Below, in pieces: positions 7,186-14,704 of a DNA stretch of 28,672 nucleotides (its first letter is position 1; each line of letters opens with the position of its first letter). Made by a program: the position numbers and the translations under genes. The DNA is taken from positions 1-28,672 of the forward strand of contig JBKCXU010000099.1 of assembly GCA_046316025.1 (NCBI GenBank), given 5' to 3'. The DNA comes from JAJTHJ01 sp046316025. GTDB lineage: Bacteria > Pseudomonadota > Gammaproteobacteria > Burkholderiales > Burkholderiaceae_F. The notes beneath the pieces are model-generated. The model had not been told where the DNA came from and made no database searches. It worked only from the letters and a program-made list of their open reading frames with translations.

Positions 7186-8694
7186 ATGCCTCTCTGGCTC
7201 GCCCTCGCCCTGCCCGCGCTGCCGCTGCAACTCGCCGCACGCGCGCTCGCCAAACCCGCGCCGCTGGCGGTGGTCGAAGGGCCGGCGCAACGGCCGGTCG
7301 TCGCCTTTTGCAACGACGCCGCCCGCGCCGCCGGCATCGCACCGGGGCTGAAGCTCGCCGCCGCGCAGGCGCTGGCCGCCGATCTGATCGCCGTCGCACG
7401 CAAGCCGGAGGTCGAGCACGACGCGCTCGCCGCGCTCGCCGGCTGGGCCTACCAGTACAGCGCGCAGGTGGTGGTGCGCGCGGCGGGACACCACAGTGGC
7501 CTGCTGCTCGAAGCCGGCGCCAGCGAACGGTTGTTCGGCGGGCGCGCGGCGCTTGAGCGGCGCATCGCGCGCGGGCTGGGCGTGCTGGGCTACCGCGCCG
7601 CGCTCGCCTGCGCGCCCACGCCGCGCGCCGCCTGGTGGCTGGCGCTCGCGCGCGCACAGCGCCTCACCGTGCCGGACGTGACCGACACCGCGCAACTGCA
7701 AGGCGCGCTCGACCCGCTGCCCTTGCCGCTTACCGAATGGGCACTGCAAACCATCGACACGCTGCACGCACTCGGCCTGCGCACATTAGGCCAAGTGCTG
7801 CGGCTGCCGCGCGCCGCACTGGCCCGGCGGCTCGGCACCGCACTGCTCGCCGATCTGGACTGCGCGCTCGGCCACCGGCCCGACCCGCAGCCGCTCTACG
7901 CGCCGCCCGAGCGCTTTGCCAGCGAGATCGAGCTACCGGCCGACCTCACGGAAGCCGCGCAACTACTCTTCCCCGCGCACCGCCTGCTGCGGCTGGCCGA
8001 GGGCTTCCTGCGCGGGCGCGATGCCGGCGCCACTGAATTCGCGTTCACCGCCCGGCACAGCGCCCGCCGCGCGCAGCCGCTCGCCCCAACACCGTTCGCG
8101 CTGCGGCTGGCCGCGCCGGAGCGCAACGCGGCGCGGCTGGCGCGGCTGCTCGCCGAGCGGCTGGCGCGCGTGCGGCTGGCGCAGCCCGCGGTCGCGCTCA
8201 CACTCGCCATCGAGCGCCTGCACCCCTTCGCCGCGCACAACGCAAGCCTGTTGCCGCCCGCCCCCGCCGCGCAACACGACACCGACTGGCTGCAACTGGC
8301 CGAGGCGCTGCACGCGCGCTTTGGCTCCGAGCGGGTGTTTCAGTTGCAGGCGGTGGACGACCACCGGCCCGAGCACGCCTGGCGCGCGGTGCCGCTGGCG
8401 GTGGCGCCGGCAGCCTCCCGGCCTGCGCCGGCCACGCCACAGCGGCCGCTTTTGATCCTGCCCGCGCCGCGCCCGCTCACCGCCACTGAAGAGGCGCCGC
8501 ACTGCAACGGCCTCTTGACGCTGGTGGCCGGCCCCGAGCGGATCGAAGCCGGCTGGTGGGACCACGGCACCGGCCCGCGCCGCGCCGTGGCGCGCGACTA
8601 CTTTGTCGCCCGCAACCCGCGCGGGCAGACGCTGTGGGTCTACCGCGACCTGGCCGCGCCGCGCGGGTGGTTTCTGCACGGGTGGTTTGCGTGA
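7186..8694 (+). CDS. imuB: Translesion-synthesis protein ImuB (inactive Y-family polymerase homologue)
   Basis: ImuB is a Y-family polymerase homologue that acts as the hub of the ImuA-ImuB-DnaE2 mutasome by binding the beta clamp and DnaE2. This 502-residue protein has the expected length. The N-terminus LALALPALPLQLAARAL replaces the catalytic DxD-containing motif of active Y polymerases, so it is probably non-catalytic, as known for the family. The thumb/helix-hairpin-helix region (TIDTLHALGLRTLGQVLRLP) and the typical C-terminal segments (RIEAGWWDHG, ARDYFVARNPRGQTLWVYRD, GWFLHGWFA) are clear. No dnaE2 follows; the next plus-strand material is a pseudogene. Confidence 0.92.
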   Translation: MPLWLALALPALPLQLAARALAKPAPLAVVEGPAQRPVVAFCNDAARAAGIAPGLKLAAAQALAADLIAVARKPEVEHDALAALAGWAYQYSAQVVVRAAGHHSGLLLEAGASERLFGGRAALERRIARGLGVLGYRAALACAPTPRAAWWLALARAQRLTVPDVTDTAQLQGALDPLPLPLTEWALQTIDTLHALGLRTLGQVLRLPRAALARRLGTALLADLDCALGHRPDPQPLYAPPERFASEIELPADLTEAAQLLFPAHRLLRLAEGFLRGRDAGATEFAFTARHSARRAQPLAPTPFALRLAAPERNAARLARLLAERLARVRLAQPAVALTLAIERLHPFAAHNASLLPPAPAAQHDTDWLQLAEALHARFGSERVFQLQAVDDHRPEHAWRAVPLAVAPAASRPAPATPQRPLLILPAPRPLTATEEAPHCNGLLTLVAGPERIEAGWWDHGTGPRRAVARDYFVARNPRGQTLWVYRDLAAPRGWFLHGWFA

Positions 8695-8742
8695 ACCGAA
8701 AACGCCCGGCACGTTCATGCTCCTGGCGCCGGACTCCGCGCC

Positions 8743-9028
8743 ATGGACACGGCAAAGCTCATCGAAATCGACGGCACGCAAGCCGTTGTCCTGTCACCGG
8801 ACCTTGCCCCGTGCGCGCTTGGCGCGAGCATCTGCGCCCGATCCAGGCCGAGGTCGTGGCGCGCATGGGCGTCACGCAGGCTGCGTTTGCGCAGATGGAA
8901 GCGGCACGCGCGCGGCGCTGTACAAGGCGCTGCGCCCGAACGCCGAGCCGCGCTTCGACACCGTGCAGCGCGTGTGCAAGGCGCTGGGCGTGAAGCTGGT
9001 GGCGCAACCGCTGGCGGAGCCGTCGTGA
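8743..9028 (+). pseudogene. Frameshifted XRE/HigA-type antitoxin remnant
   Basis: Antitoxin-like sequence is spread over all three frames. Frame one starts at the ATG 8743 with MDTAKLIEIDGTQAVVL. A second frame carries AWREHLRPIQAEVVARMGVT and QAAFAQMEAARAR, a helix-turn-helix of the HigA-like type. The third frame gives AALYKALRPNAEPRFDTVQR and VCKALGVKLVAQPLAEPS, the signature of the 'addiction module antidote' HTH family, ending at TGA 9028. No single frame encodes a complete protein and no toxin gene is adjacent. It looks like a decayed, possibly fused pair of antitoxin genes. A repeat element begins 10 bp downstream. Confidence 0.65.
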
Positions 9029-9038
9029 CGGCGACGTA

Positions 9039-9174
9039 ATTCCTCTTCCAGACCAAGCGGGCAATTTCGTCGTTCCCGCGGAAGCGGGAACCCAGCCGGT
9101 CTCGCTGCGAAGTTGGATTCCCGCTTGCGCGGGAATGACGTGCCTTTGTTGTCGGATTGAAGTGGAAATGGAAT
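9039..9174. repeat. 136-bp palindromic MITE-like repeat, copy 2
   Basis: It starts ATTCCTCTTCCA and ends TGGAAATGGAAT, the same imperfect terminal inverted repeat as the copy at 3061-3197. It has the same internal order: GTCGTTCCCGCGGAAGCGGGAA, a short variable centre, GGATTCCCGCTTGCGCGGGAATGACG, then TGCCTTTGTTGTCGGATTG. The two copies differ by scattered substitutions, as expected for an old dispersed family. It lies between an antitoxin relic and the 3' end of the minus-strand reductase gene. Confidence 0.75.
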
Positions 9175-9196
9175 AAGCCTAACGCGCAGCGCACAG

Positions 9197-9223
9197 AAGC
9201 GACGCGCCCTCCTGGCGTCGCTT
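9197..9223 (-). terminator. Hairpin downstream of the reductase gene
   Basis: AAGCGACGC (9197-9205) and GCGTCGCTT (9215-9223) form a perfect 9-bp stem with a 9-base loop, 20 bp beyond the stop codon of the minus-strand reductase. There is no clear U-run after it, so it is a terminator or 3'-end stabiliser candidate only. Confidence 0.45.
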
Positions 9224-9243
9224 GTGCCCGGGGCTTCGCGCTC

Positions 9244-10308
9244 TCAACCCTTCGCCAAGTCCGCCTGCGAGGTAAACGCGTCGGCGAAGAACCGCTCCTC
9301 CGGCAGCCCGCACTGCGCCACGAAGTCGCGCCGCGCGGAATCCACCATCACCGGCGCGCCGCAGGCGTAGACCTGATGGGCGGACAGATCGGGCAGGTCA
9401 GCCATCACCGCGCGGTGGACGAAGCCGGTGCGGCCCGTCCATTCGTCTTCCGGTTTGGCGTCGGACAGCACCGGCACGTAGCTGAAGTTCGGCTGCTCGG
9501 CCGCCCACTGGCGCGGCAGTGCCTCCAGGTACAAGTCGGCGCGCGCGCGCCCCCCCCAGTAGAGCACCACTGGGCGCGCCGGCTTGCCGGGCTCCTCCAC
9601 GTTGATGCGCTTGTGAAAGATGTGCTCGGCGATCGCCTTGATCGGCGCGAAGCCGGTGCCGCTGGCGAGCAGCACGATGGGCTGCGGGTTGTCCTCGCGC
9701 AGGAAGAAGGTGCCCAGCGGCCCTTCAAAGCGCAGGATGTCGCGCTCCTTGATCGCCGGTTGCGTGGCGCCGAACAACGCGTCGGTAAACACGCCCCCCG
9801 GCATGTGCCGGATGTGCAGCGCGATCTGCCCGTCGGCGTGCGGCGCCGTGCCCATCGAATAGCTGCGCCGCGCGCCGTCCTTGAGGATGAACTCGAGGTA
9901 CTGCCCGGCGCGGAATTGCAGCCGTTCGCTGGCCGGCAGTTGCAGATAAACGACCGCCACGTCGGCCGCGGGCCGCTCGATCTTCGCCACACGGCAGGGC
10001 ATCTTCTTGACCGGGATGTCGCCGAAGCCCGTCAGTTCGCGCGCTTCGATCGTCACGTCGCCCTGCGGACGCGAGCAGCAAAAGAGCGCCAAGCCGCGCG
10101 CCTCTTCGTCGGCCGACAGCGCGCTCGACGAGTGTGTGCCGTGCACGAGGCTGCCTTCGACGAGCTTGCCCTTGCAGGTGCCGCAGGCGCCGTTCTTGCA
10201 GCCGTAGGGCAGGCCGATGCCGCTGCGCAGCGCGGCGGCCAGGATGGTTTCGTCGCCCTCGACGGTGAACTCGCGTCCCGAGGGGCGGACCGTGACTTTG
10301 TGGCTCAT
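9244..10308 (-). CDS. 2Fe-2S/FAD/NAD(P)H reductase (CDP-6-deoxy-delta-3,4-glucoseen reductase-like)
   Basis: A 354-residue electron-transfer protein. The N-terminal plant-type ferredoxin domain has C37, C42 and C45 in GCKNGACGTCKGKL and a fourth cysteine at C77 or C78. The FAD-binding domain carries RSYSMG (148-153) and the NAD domain GTGFAP (217-222), ending with YACGAP. This ferredoxin-plus-FNR order matches the CDP-6-deoxyglucoseen reductase-like/AscD family, common in betaproteobacteria outside deoxysugar clusters, and also resembles oxygenase reductase components. No sugar or oxygenase partner is nearby, so the physiological acceptor is unknown. The start MSHKVTVRPSG at 10308 was chosen because a longer in-frame extension overlaps the divergent epimerase. 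Only 12 bp separate the two start codons. Confidence 0.88.
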   Translation of the reverse strand: MSHKVTVRPSGREFTVEGDETILAAALRSGIGLPYGCKNGACGTCKGKLVEGSLVHGTHSSSALSADEEARGLALFCCSRPQGDVTIEARELTGFGDIPVKKMPCRVAKIERPAADVAVVYLQLPASERLQFRAGQYLEFILKDGARRSYSMGTAPHADGQIALHIRHMPGGVFTDALFGATQPAIKERDILRFEGPLGTFFLREDNPQPIVLLASGTGFAPIKAIAEHIFHKRINVEEPGKPARPVVLYWGGRARADLYLEALPRQWAAEQPNFSYVPVLSDAKPEDEWTGRTGFVHRAVMADLPDLSAHQVYACGAPVMVDSARRDFVAQCGLPEERFFADAFTSQADLAKG

Positions 10309-10320
10309 AGAATCGGTGCG

Positions 10321-11229
10321 ATGAACAAGACAGCGCCCGCCGTTTCGGACAGAGAACCGCGCGGGCGCAAGCGCCTCGGTCGGCCGCGGCTGTTGATCGT
10401 CGGCTGCGGCGACGTGGGCGGCCGGATTGTCGCACTGGCGCGCGGGCGGTGGCGGGTCATGGCGCTCACCTCCAACCCGGCGCGCGTGCCGGCGCTGCGC
10501 ACGGCGGGCGTGCTGCCGCTCGTCGGCAATCTGGACGACCGCCGCTCGCTGCGCCGGCTCGGCGCCTTTGGCGCACGGGCGATCCACCTGGCGCCGCCGC
10601 GGGAAGCGGGCAGCACCGATCCACGCACGCGACACCTGCTGGCCGCGCTGCGCGCTCGCGGCAGGCTCGTTTACATCAGCACCAGCGGCGTCTACGGCGA
10701 CCGCGGCGGCGGCTGGCTCGACGAAACGGCGCGCGTGATGCCGGCGAACGACCGCGCGTTCCGCCGTCTGGACGCCGAGCGGCGAATGCGTGCCGCCGGC
10801 GCGCGCGTGCTGCGCGTGCCCGGTATCTACGCGCACGACCGGCTGCCGCTGGCGCGGCTGCGCGCCGGGCTGCCTGCACTGGCGCCGGAAGACGACGTGC
10901 ACACCAACCACATCCATGCCGAGGACCTGGCGCGCATCGCGCTGGCTGCCCTCACGCGCGGCAAGCCCACACGCGTCTACCACGCGGTGGACGACTCGCA
11001 GCTCAAGATGGGCGAGTACTTCGACCTCGTGGCCGACGCGCACAACCTGCCCCGCCCGCCCCGGCTGCCGCGCGAGCAACTGCGTGCGGCGGTCTCAACG
11101 ATGATGTATTCGTTCATGGCCGAGTCGCGGCGGCTGCGCAACGGGAGAATCAAGCGCGAGCTTGGCGTCAAGCTGCGCTGGCCGACCGTCGGTTCCGCCT
11201 TGACCGGGCAACCCGGGCCGCAGCGTTAG
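10321..11229 (+). CDS. Atypical SDR/NAD-dependent epimerase family protein
   Basis: A 302-residue Rossmann protein. The nucleotide-binding loop GCGDVGGRI follows a basic N-terminus, and STSGVYGDRGGGWLDE matches the strand and loop seen in YeeZ/extended-SDR-like epimerases. The usual YxxxK catalytic pair is absent; the equivalent helix reads FRRLDAERRMRAAGARVLRV, the atypical SDR pattern. HTNHIHAEDLARIALAAL is the conserved region preceding the substrate domain. The substrate is unknown. It is divergent from the reductase and its stop overlaps the stop of the convergent CsgG-like gene by about 4 bp. Confidence 0.82.
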   Translation: MNKTAPAVSDREPRGRKRLGRPRLLIVGCGDVGGRIVALARGRWRVMALTSNPARVPALRTAGVLPLVGNLDDRRSLRRLGAFGARAIHLAPPREAGSTDPRTRHLLAALRARGRLVYISTSGVYGDRGGGWLDETARVMPANDRAFRRLDAERRMRAAGARVLRVPGIYAHDRLPLARLRAGLPALAPEDDVHTNHIHAEDLARIALAALTRGKPTRVYHAVDDSQLKMGEYFDLVADAHNLPRPPRLPREQLRAAVSTMMYSFMAESRRLRNGRIKRELGVKLRWPTVGSALTGQPGPQR

Positions 11230-12584
11230 CGCCGTCGTTCGAGCACGAACTCGCCGCTGCGCTGTGGTCCGTCGCCCACCGTCCGCCACGTGCCCGTCAC
11301 CTTGGTGCGGCTCGCATCCAGCGTGCCTCGCATCAGATAGGACCAGGAGCGGCTTTCGCCTTGAAACGACACATTGCCGCTGGAGTCGACGCGACCGATC
11401 GCCAGTAACACGCCGGCATCGCGGGCGTCGATCGTGCCCTCGACGTCGTTGTCGCCGATGCGCACGTCGATCCGGCCCGTGTCCGTGCCAGTGAACGTTC
11501 CGGCAAAGGTTCCGGAGCCTGCCGAGGGGATCTCGACCGCGGCCGGCCTCGCCGGCACCGGGGCGGGCGCCAGCGCCACCGGCGGCGGCGCAACGGCGAT
11601 GCGCCCGGCGGGCGCGCCCGCCGGGGCGACCAGATTGCGCTGCACCCACCCCCCCGCAATCTGCGCGGTGTCGATCTTGATGAAGCTGCCTTCCGCTTCG
11701 CCGGAGGCGACCACCGGGTCGTTCGGCTGCAAGGTACCGAGGACATTGCTGTCCGCCCGCGGCTCGGCGAACACGCGTACGCCCGGCAGCCGGGCCGCCA
11801 GCATCTGTCCGGCTTCGACGGGCGCCCCGGCCTGCGTCGAGGCGCGCGCGTTGGCGTCGCTGGCAGCGCTGCGCGTGGCGATCAGTTGCGGCTTGTCGCG
11901 GATCGACACGACGATTTTGTTGTAGTTGTCGAGCAGACTGGCCGTGATCACGCGACCTTCCGGGGTGCGCGTAAAGCCGCCCGCCCCCGCTGCCGCGCCA
12001 CCCAGCCAGCTGAAGCCGCCCACGCCGAAATCGACCTTGGTCGCCTGACCGGCCGCCGAGGCGACTTGAATCCCCGAGCGCACGTCGGCAATGACGATGC
12101 TGGTTTCGGCCTCCTTGAATCTGAGGCTGCCGGCCACTGCGCCCAGCACGCCGCCGAGGCGCCCGAGCAGGGCGCCACCCACCCCACCGGTATTGCCCTC
12201 GGAAAACTGCACAGTCGGCGTGAGCACGAAATCGGCTGCCTGCATCTGGCCCGCGCCCACGTTGGAGCCGGCCCGCATCTGTCCGTCCGCCGCCAGCGCC
12301 CGCTCCTGTTGCAGGTTCTGCAAGGCCACGCCACGCTCGACCACGTCGAAGCAGCCCGACTCCTGGATCATTAAGCGCAACATCTGGCTCGGTGAGCCAA
12401 GCCCGACACGGCCCAAGTAGATCAGCAACTGCTGCGGCTCGACCACCGCCACGGAGCCAAGGCTGCGGCTGCACTTTTCCACTTGCGCCGAGGATTCCTG
12501 CGCGGCAGCCGCCGAGACGTGTGCCACCACCCAGACCGCGAAGCTCGCGGCGGCGACGGCGCGAAGCGCTGCATTACGAAACAT
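11226..12584 (-). CDS. Secreted CsgG-domain protein with SH3-like and C-terminal beta domain
   Basis: A 452-residue exported protein. The first 28 residues form a signal peptide (FAVWVVAHVSAAAA, probable cut before Q29); there is no lipobox, unlike classic CsgG. Residues about 50-230 resemble the CsgG/HfaB family: LMIQESGCFDVVERGVALQN, then ADFVLTPTVQFSEGN, then SIVIADVRSG. A bacterial SH3-like region follows near 262-320 (VRVFAEPRADSNVLGTLQP, GGWVQRNLVAP), then a proline/alanine linker and a glycine-rich beta domain (GTFAGTFTGTDTGRIDVRIG) to the end. No curli genes are present, so it is not a curli pore; a periplasmic or envelope role is inferred. Confidence 0.75.
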   Translation of the reverse strand: MFRNAALRAVAAASFAVWVVAHVSAAAAQESSAQVEKCSRSLGSVAVVEPQQLLIYLGRVGLGSPSQMLRLMIQESGCFDVVERGVALQNLQQERALAADGQMRAGSNVGAGQMQAADFVLTPTVQFSEGNTGGVGGALLGRLGGVLGAVAGSLRFKEAETSIVIADVRSGIQVASAAGQATKVDFGVGGFSWLGGAAAGAGGFTRTPEGRVITASLLDNYNKIVVSIRDKPQLIATRSAASDANARASTQAGAPVEAGQMLAARLPGVRVFAEPRADSNVLGTLQPNDPVVASGEAEGSFIKIDTAQIAGGWVQRNLVAPAGAPAGRIAVAPPPVALAPAPVPARPAAVEIPSAGSGTFAGTFTGTDTGRIDVRIGDNDVEGTIDARDAGVLLAIGRVDSSGNVSFQGESRSWSYLMRGTLDASRTKVTGTWRTVGDGPQRSGEFVLERRR

Positions 12585-12731
12585 CGAACTCCCTCCATGG
12601 ATGTCGCCGCCAGCGCGGAGACGGTCGGCGACCCTGCGGCCGCGGTGCGGGTTTCTATCATGGCTCGGGCCGGCGACGGCGTGAATATTCGACAGCAGCG
12701 CCCACGGTGCCGTCGCGCCGATTGGGTAAAC

Positions 12732-12755
12732 AAAAACGGCCCGCGCGGGGCCGTT
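12732..12755 (-). terminator. Rho-independent terminator of the tRNA-Thr gene
   Basis: On the minus strand AACGGCCC and GGGCCGTT form an 8-bp stem around CGCGC, followed directly by a T-run (GTTTTTG). It lies just downstream of the tRNA CCA end, so it should end the tRNA transcript. Confidence 0.85.
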
Positions 12756-12762
12756 GCGATGC

Positions 12763-12838
<76 letters not shown>

Positions 12839-12851
12839 GAAGAAGCCCGGC

Positions 12852-12878
12852 ATTATAGGCACCGCGCGCTCACGTTAA
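12852..12878 (-). promoter_or_regulatory. Promoter of tRNA-Thr
   Basis: On the minus strand a perfect TATAAT (12852-12857) is preceded by TTAACG (12873-12878) with a 15-base spacer, short but workable. The expected start lies a few bases before the mature tRNA 5' end at 12838. The promoter occupies the gap before the divergent AEC transporter gene. Confidence 0.75.
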
Positions 12879-12882
12879 CCCC

Positions 12883-13791
12883 ATGTTCGCCAACGCACTG
12901 CTGATCCTGCCCGACTTCGCCACGATCCTGCTCGGGCTGCTGCTGGCGCGCGTCTGGCGCGACGGCTACGACCGCGGCTTCTGGGCGGGCGCGGAGCGGC
13001 TCGTCTACTACGTGCTGTTCCCGGCGCTGCTCTTCGCCTCGATCAACAGCGCGCAGTTTTCGATCGCGGCGGAACTGAAGATGCTCGGCGCCGCGGTCGG
13101 CGCCTTTGCGGTGGCGGTCGCACTCGCCTTTGCCGCGCAGCCGCTGCTCAAGCCGGCGCCGGACGTGTTTGCCGCCTGCGTGCAGACGGGGTTTCGCTAC
13201 AACAGCTACATCGGGCTGGCGCTGGCGCAGTCGCTCGCGGGCAGCCGCGGGGTGGCAACCCTCGCCTTGATCATCGCGGTGTGCGTGCCGCTCGCAAACC
13301 TCTTTGCGGTGTACGCGCTGGCGCGGCAGCGTGAGCTGCACCTGGGGCGGGAGCTGATCCGCAACCCGTTGATCCTGTCCACTGTGGCCGGGCTCGTCAC
13401 CAACCTGCTCGACTGGCAGCTGCCGGCGGTGGCCGCCAGCTTTGCACAGCGGTTGGGCAGCGCCAGCCTGGCCCTCGGACTGCTGTGCATCGGCGCCGGG
13501 CTGACCTTGCGCGCGGCGCAGGCCAGCCCGACGGTGCTCGGCTACTTCATCGCGGTCAAGCTCGCGGTGTTCCCCGCCGTGGCCTGGGCGCTGGCGCAAT
13601 GGTTGGGCCTGACGGGCACCGCCGCGCAGGTAGTGCTCCTGTTTGCCGCGCTGCCTACGGCGTCGAGCGCTTACGTGCTGGCGGCGCGCATGGGCGGCAA
13701 CGCCGCGCCGGTGGCCTTCATCGTCACGGCGCAGACGCTGCTGGCGATGGTCACGCTGCCGCTGTGGATGCTGCTGGCGCCGCGCGCCTGA
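12883..13791 (+). CDS. AEC (auxin efflux carrier) family transporter
   Basis: A 302-residue inner-membrane protein with about ten hydrophobic segments spread over its full length, the size and pattern of bacterial AEC permeases. Family-like parts are FPALLFASINSAQFS in the N-terminal half, GFRYNSYIGLALAQSLAG in the middle (the conserved FRxNxYIGLA stretch) and LPTASSAYVLAARMGGNA near the C-terminus. AEC proteins carry malate or other small organic acids, or auxin-like compounds; the substrate cannot be told here. It starts 4 bp past the tRNA promoter on the opposite strand and ends 30 bp from the convergent flavodiiron-like gene. Confidence 0.85.
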   Translation: MFANALLILPDFATILLGLLLARVWRDGYDRGFWAGAERLVYYVLFPALLFASINSAQFSIAAELKMLGAAVGAFAVAVALAFAAQPLLKPAPDVFAACVQTGFRYNSYIGLALAQSLAGSRGVATLALIIAVCVPLANLFAVYALARQRELHLGRELIRNPLILSTVAGLVTNLLDWQLPAVAASFAQRLGSASLALGLLCIGAGLTLRAAQASPTVLGYFIAVKLAVFPAVAWALAQWLGLTGTAAQVVLLFAALPTASSAYVLAARMGGNAAPVAFIVTAQTLLAMVTLPLWMLLAPRA

Positions 13792-13821
13792 GCCGGCATA
13801 GTGGGCGGCGGCGATGCGGTC

Positions 13822-14610
13822 TCAGGCCAGCGCCAGCCGCTGCACCGGCACCCGGTAGTTGTCCTGCGTCATCAGGTCGATGCCGCAGTCGAGTTGCTCG
13901 ATCCAATCGATGAACGCAGCCACCGCCGGCTGGCCGGCAATCGGCGCGCCGTGCTGCGGCACGATCATCTCGATGTCCAGCGTACGCGCCATGCTGGCCC
14001 AGAAGCGGCAGACACGGTTGCTCACGATGTAACGGCGATGGAAGCCCTGCATCAGCGGCAGCAACGCGGCAAGATCGCGCACGGGGGTGCCGGCCTTGCC
14101 GCCCGGCATCAGCGACACGCCGAGGTCGCCGGAGAAAAGAATCTTGCTGACCGGGTCGTAGACCTGAAAATTGCCTTCGGAATGCAGGAAGTGCGCGGGC
14201 AGCAGCACGAGGTCGGCCTGGCCGATCTGAACGGTACCGCCTTCGTCGGGCACGGCAATGATGCGCCCGGCGGTGGACGCGGTGGAAAAGTGCGGAACGA
14301 AGCGCGCCCAGATGCGCGAGATCAGCAGCTGGGTGGTCGAGGCCGACAGCCACCGTTGCAAAGAGGCGATCACGTCCGGATCGGCGTGCGAGGCAAAGAC
14401 ATACTTCAGCTGCTTGGGCGGGAAAAACCGGCTCATCGTCACGAAGAGCTCGTTGTAGGTCATCACCCCGCCGGGGTCGAGCAGCATGCCCTGCTGGTGG
14501 TCGACGATCAGGCACTGGTTGGCCTGCACGGCTTCGCCGTTTTCGTCGCCGACGAGGTCGGTGAACAGCACGCAGGCGTGCCCGTTGCGGTTGTACAGCT
14601 CGATGCTCAT
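13822..14610 (-). CDS. Flavodiiron-like MBL-fold protein (ODP type, no flavodoxin domain)
   Basis: A 262-residue metallo-beta-lactamase-fold protein. The likely metal ligands are in FASHADPDVIASLQRWL, the equivalent of the HxExDH motif of flavodiiron proteins, then AHFLHSEGNFQVYD, LFSGDLG and VPQHGAP. The length and the SEGNF/FSGDLG pattern resemble the diiron domain of flavodiiron proteins and the stand-alone oxygen-binding ODP proteins, and there is no C-terminal flavodoxin domain for NO/O2 reduction. A sensor or binding role is therefore as likely as catalysis. The start at MSIELYN (14610) was chosen because the longer form adds 13 non-conserved residues. Confidence 0.72.
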   Translation of the reverse strand: MSIELYNRNGHACVLFTDLVGDENGEAVQANQCLIVDHQQGMLLDPGGVMTYNELFVTMSRFFPPKQLKYVFASHADPDVIASLQRWLSASTTQLLISRIWARFVPHFSTASTAGRIIAVPDEGGTVQIGQADLVLLPAHFLHSEGNFQVYDPVSKILFSGDLGVSLMPGGKAGTPVRDLAALLPLMQGFHRRYIVSNRVCRFWASMARTLDIEMIVPQHGAPIAGQPAVAAFIDWIEQLDCGIDLMTQDNYRVPVQRLALA

Positions 14611-14704
14611 CGGCGCTTGGCTCCGTGCCACAGGATTGACCGCAGGCACGCTACCGGGGCACTGCCGCCGGCCAGTTGACGCGCGTCAACCGGTGCTGCC
14701 GGCG

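Noticed and set aside
9157..10320. Plus-strand extension upstream of the epimerase giving a 690-codon ORF
   Set aside because: The extension is antisense to the reductase, whose ferredoxin and FAD/NAD motifs are clear; the epimerase homology starts only after 10321.
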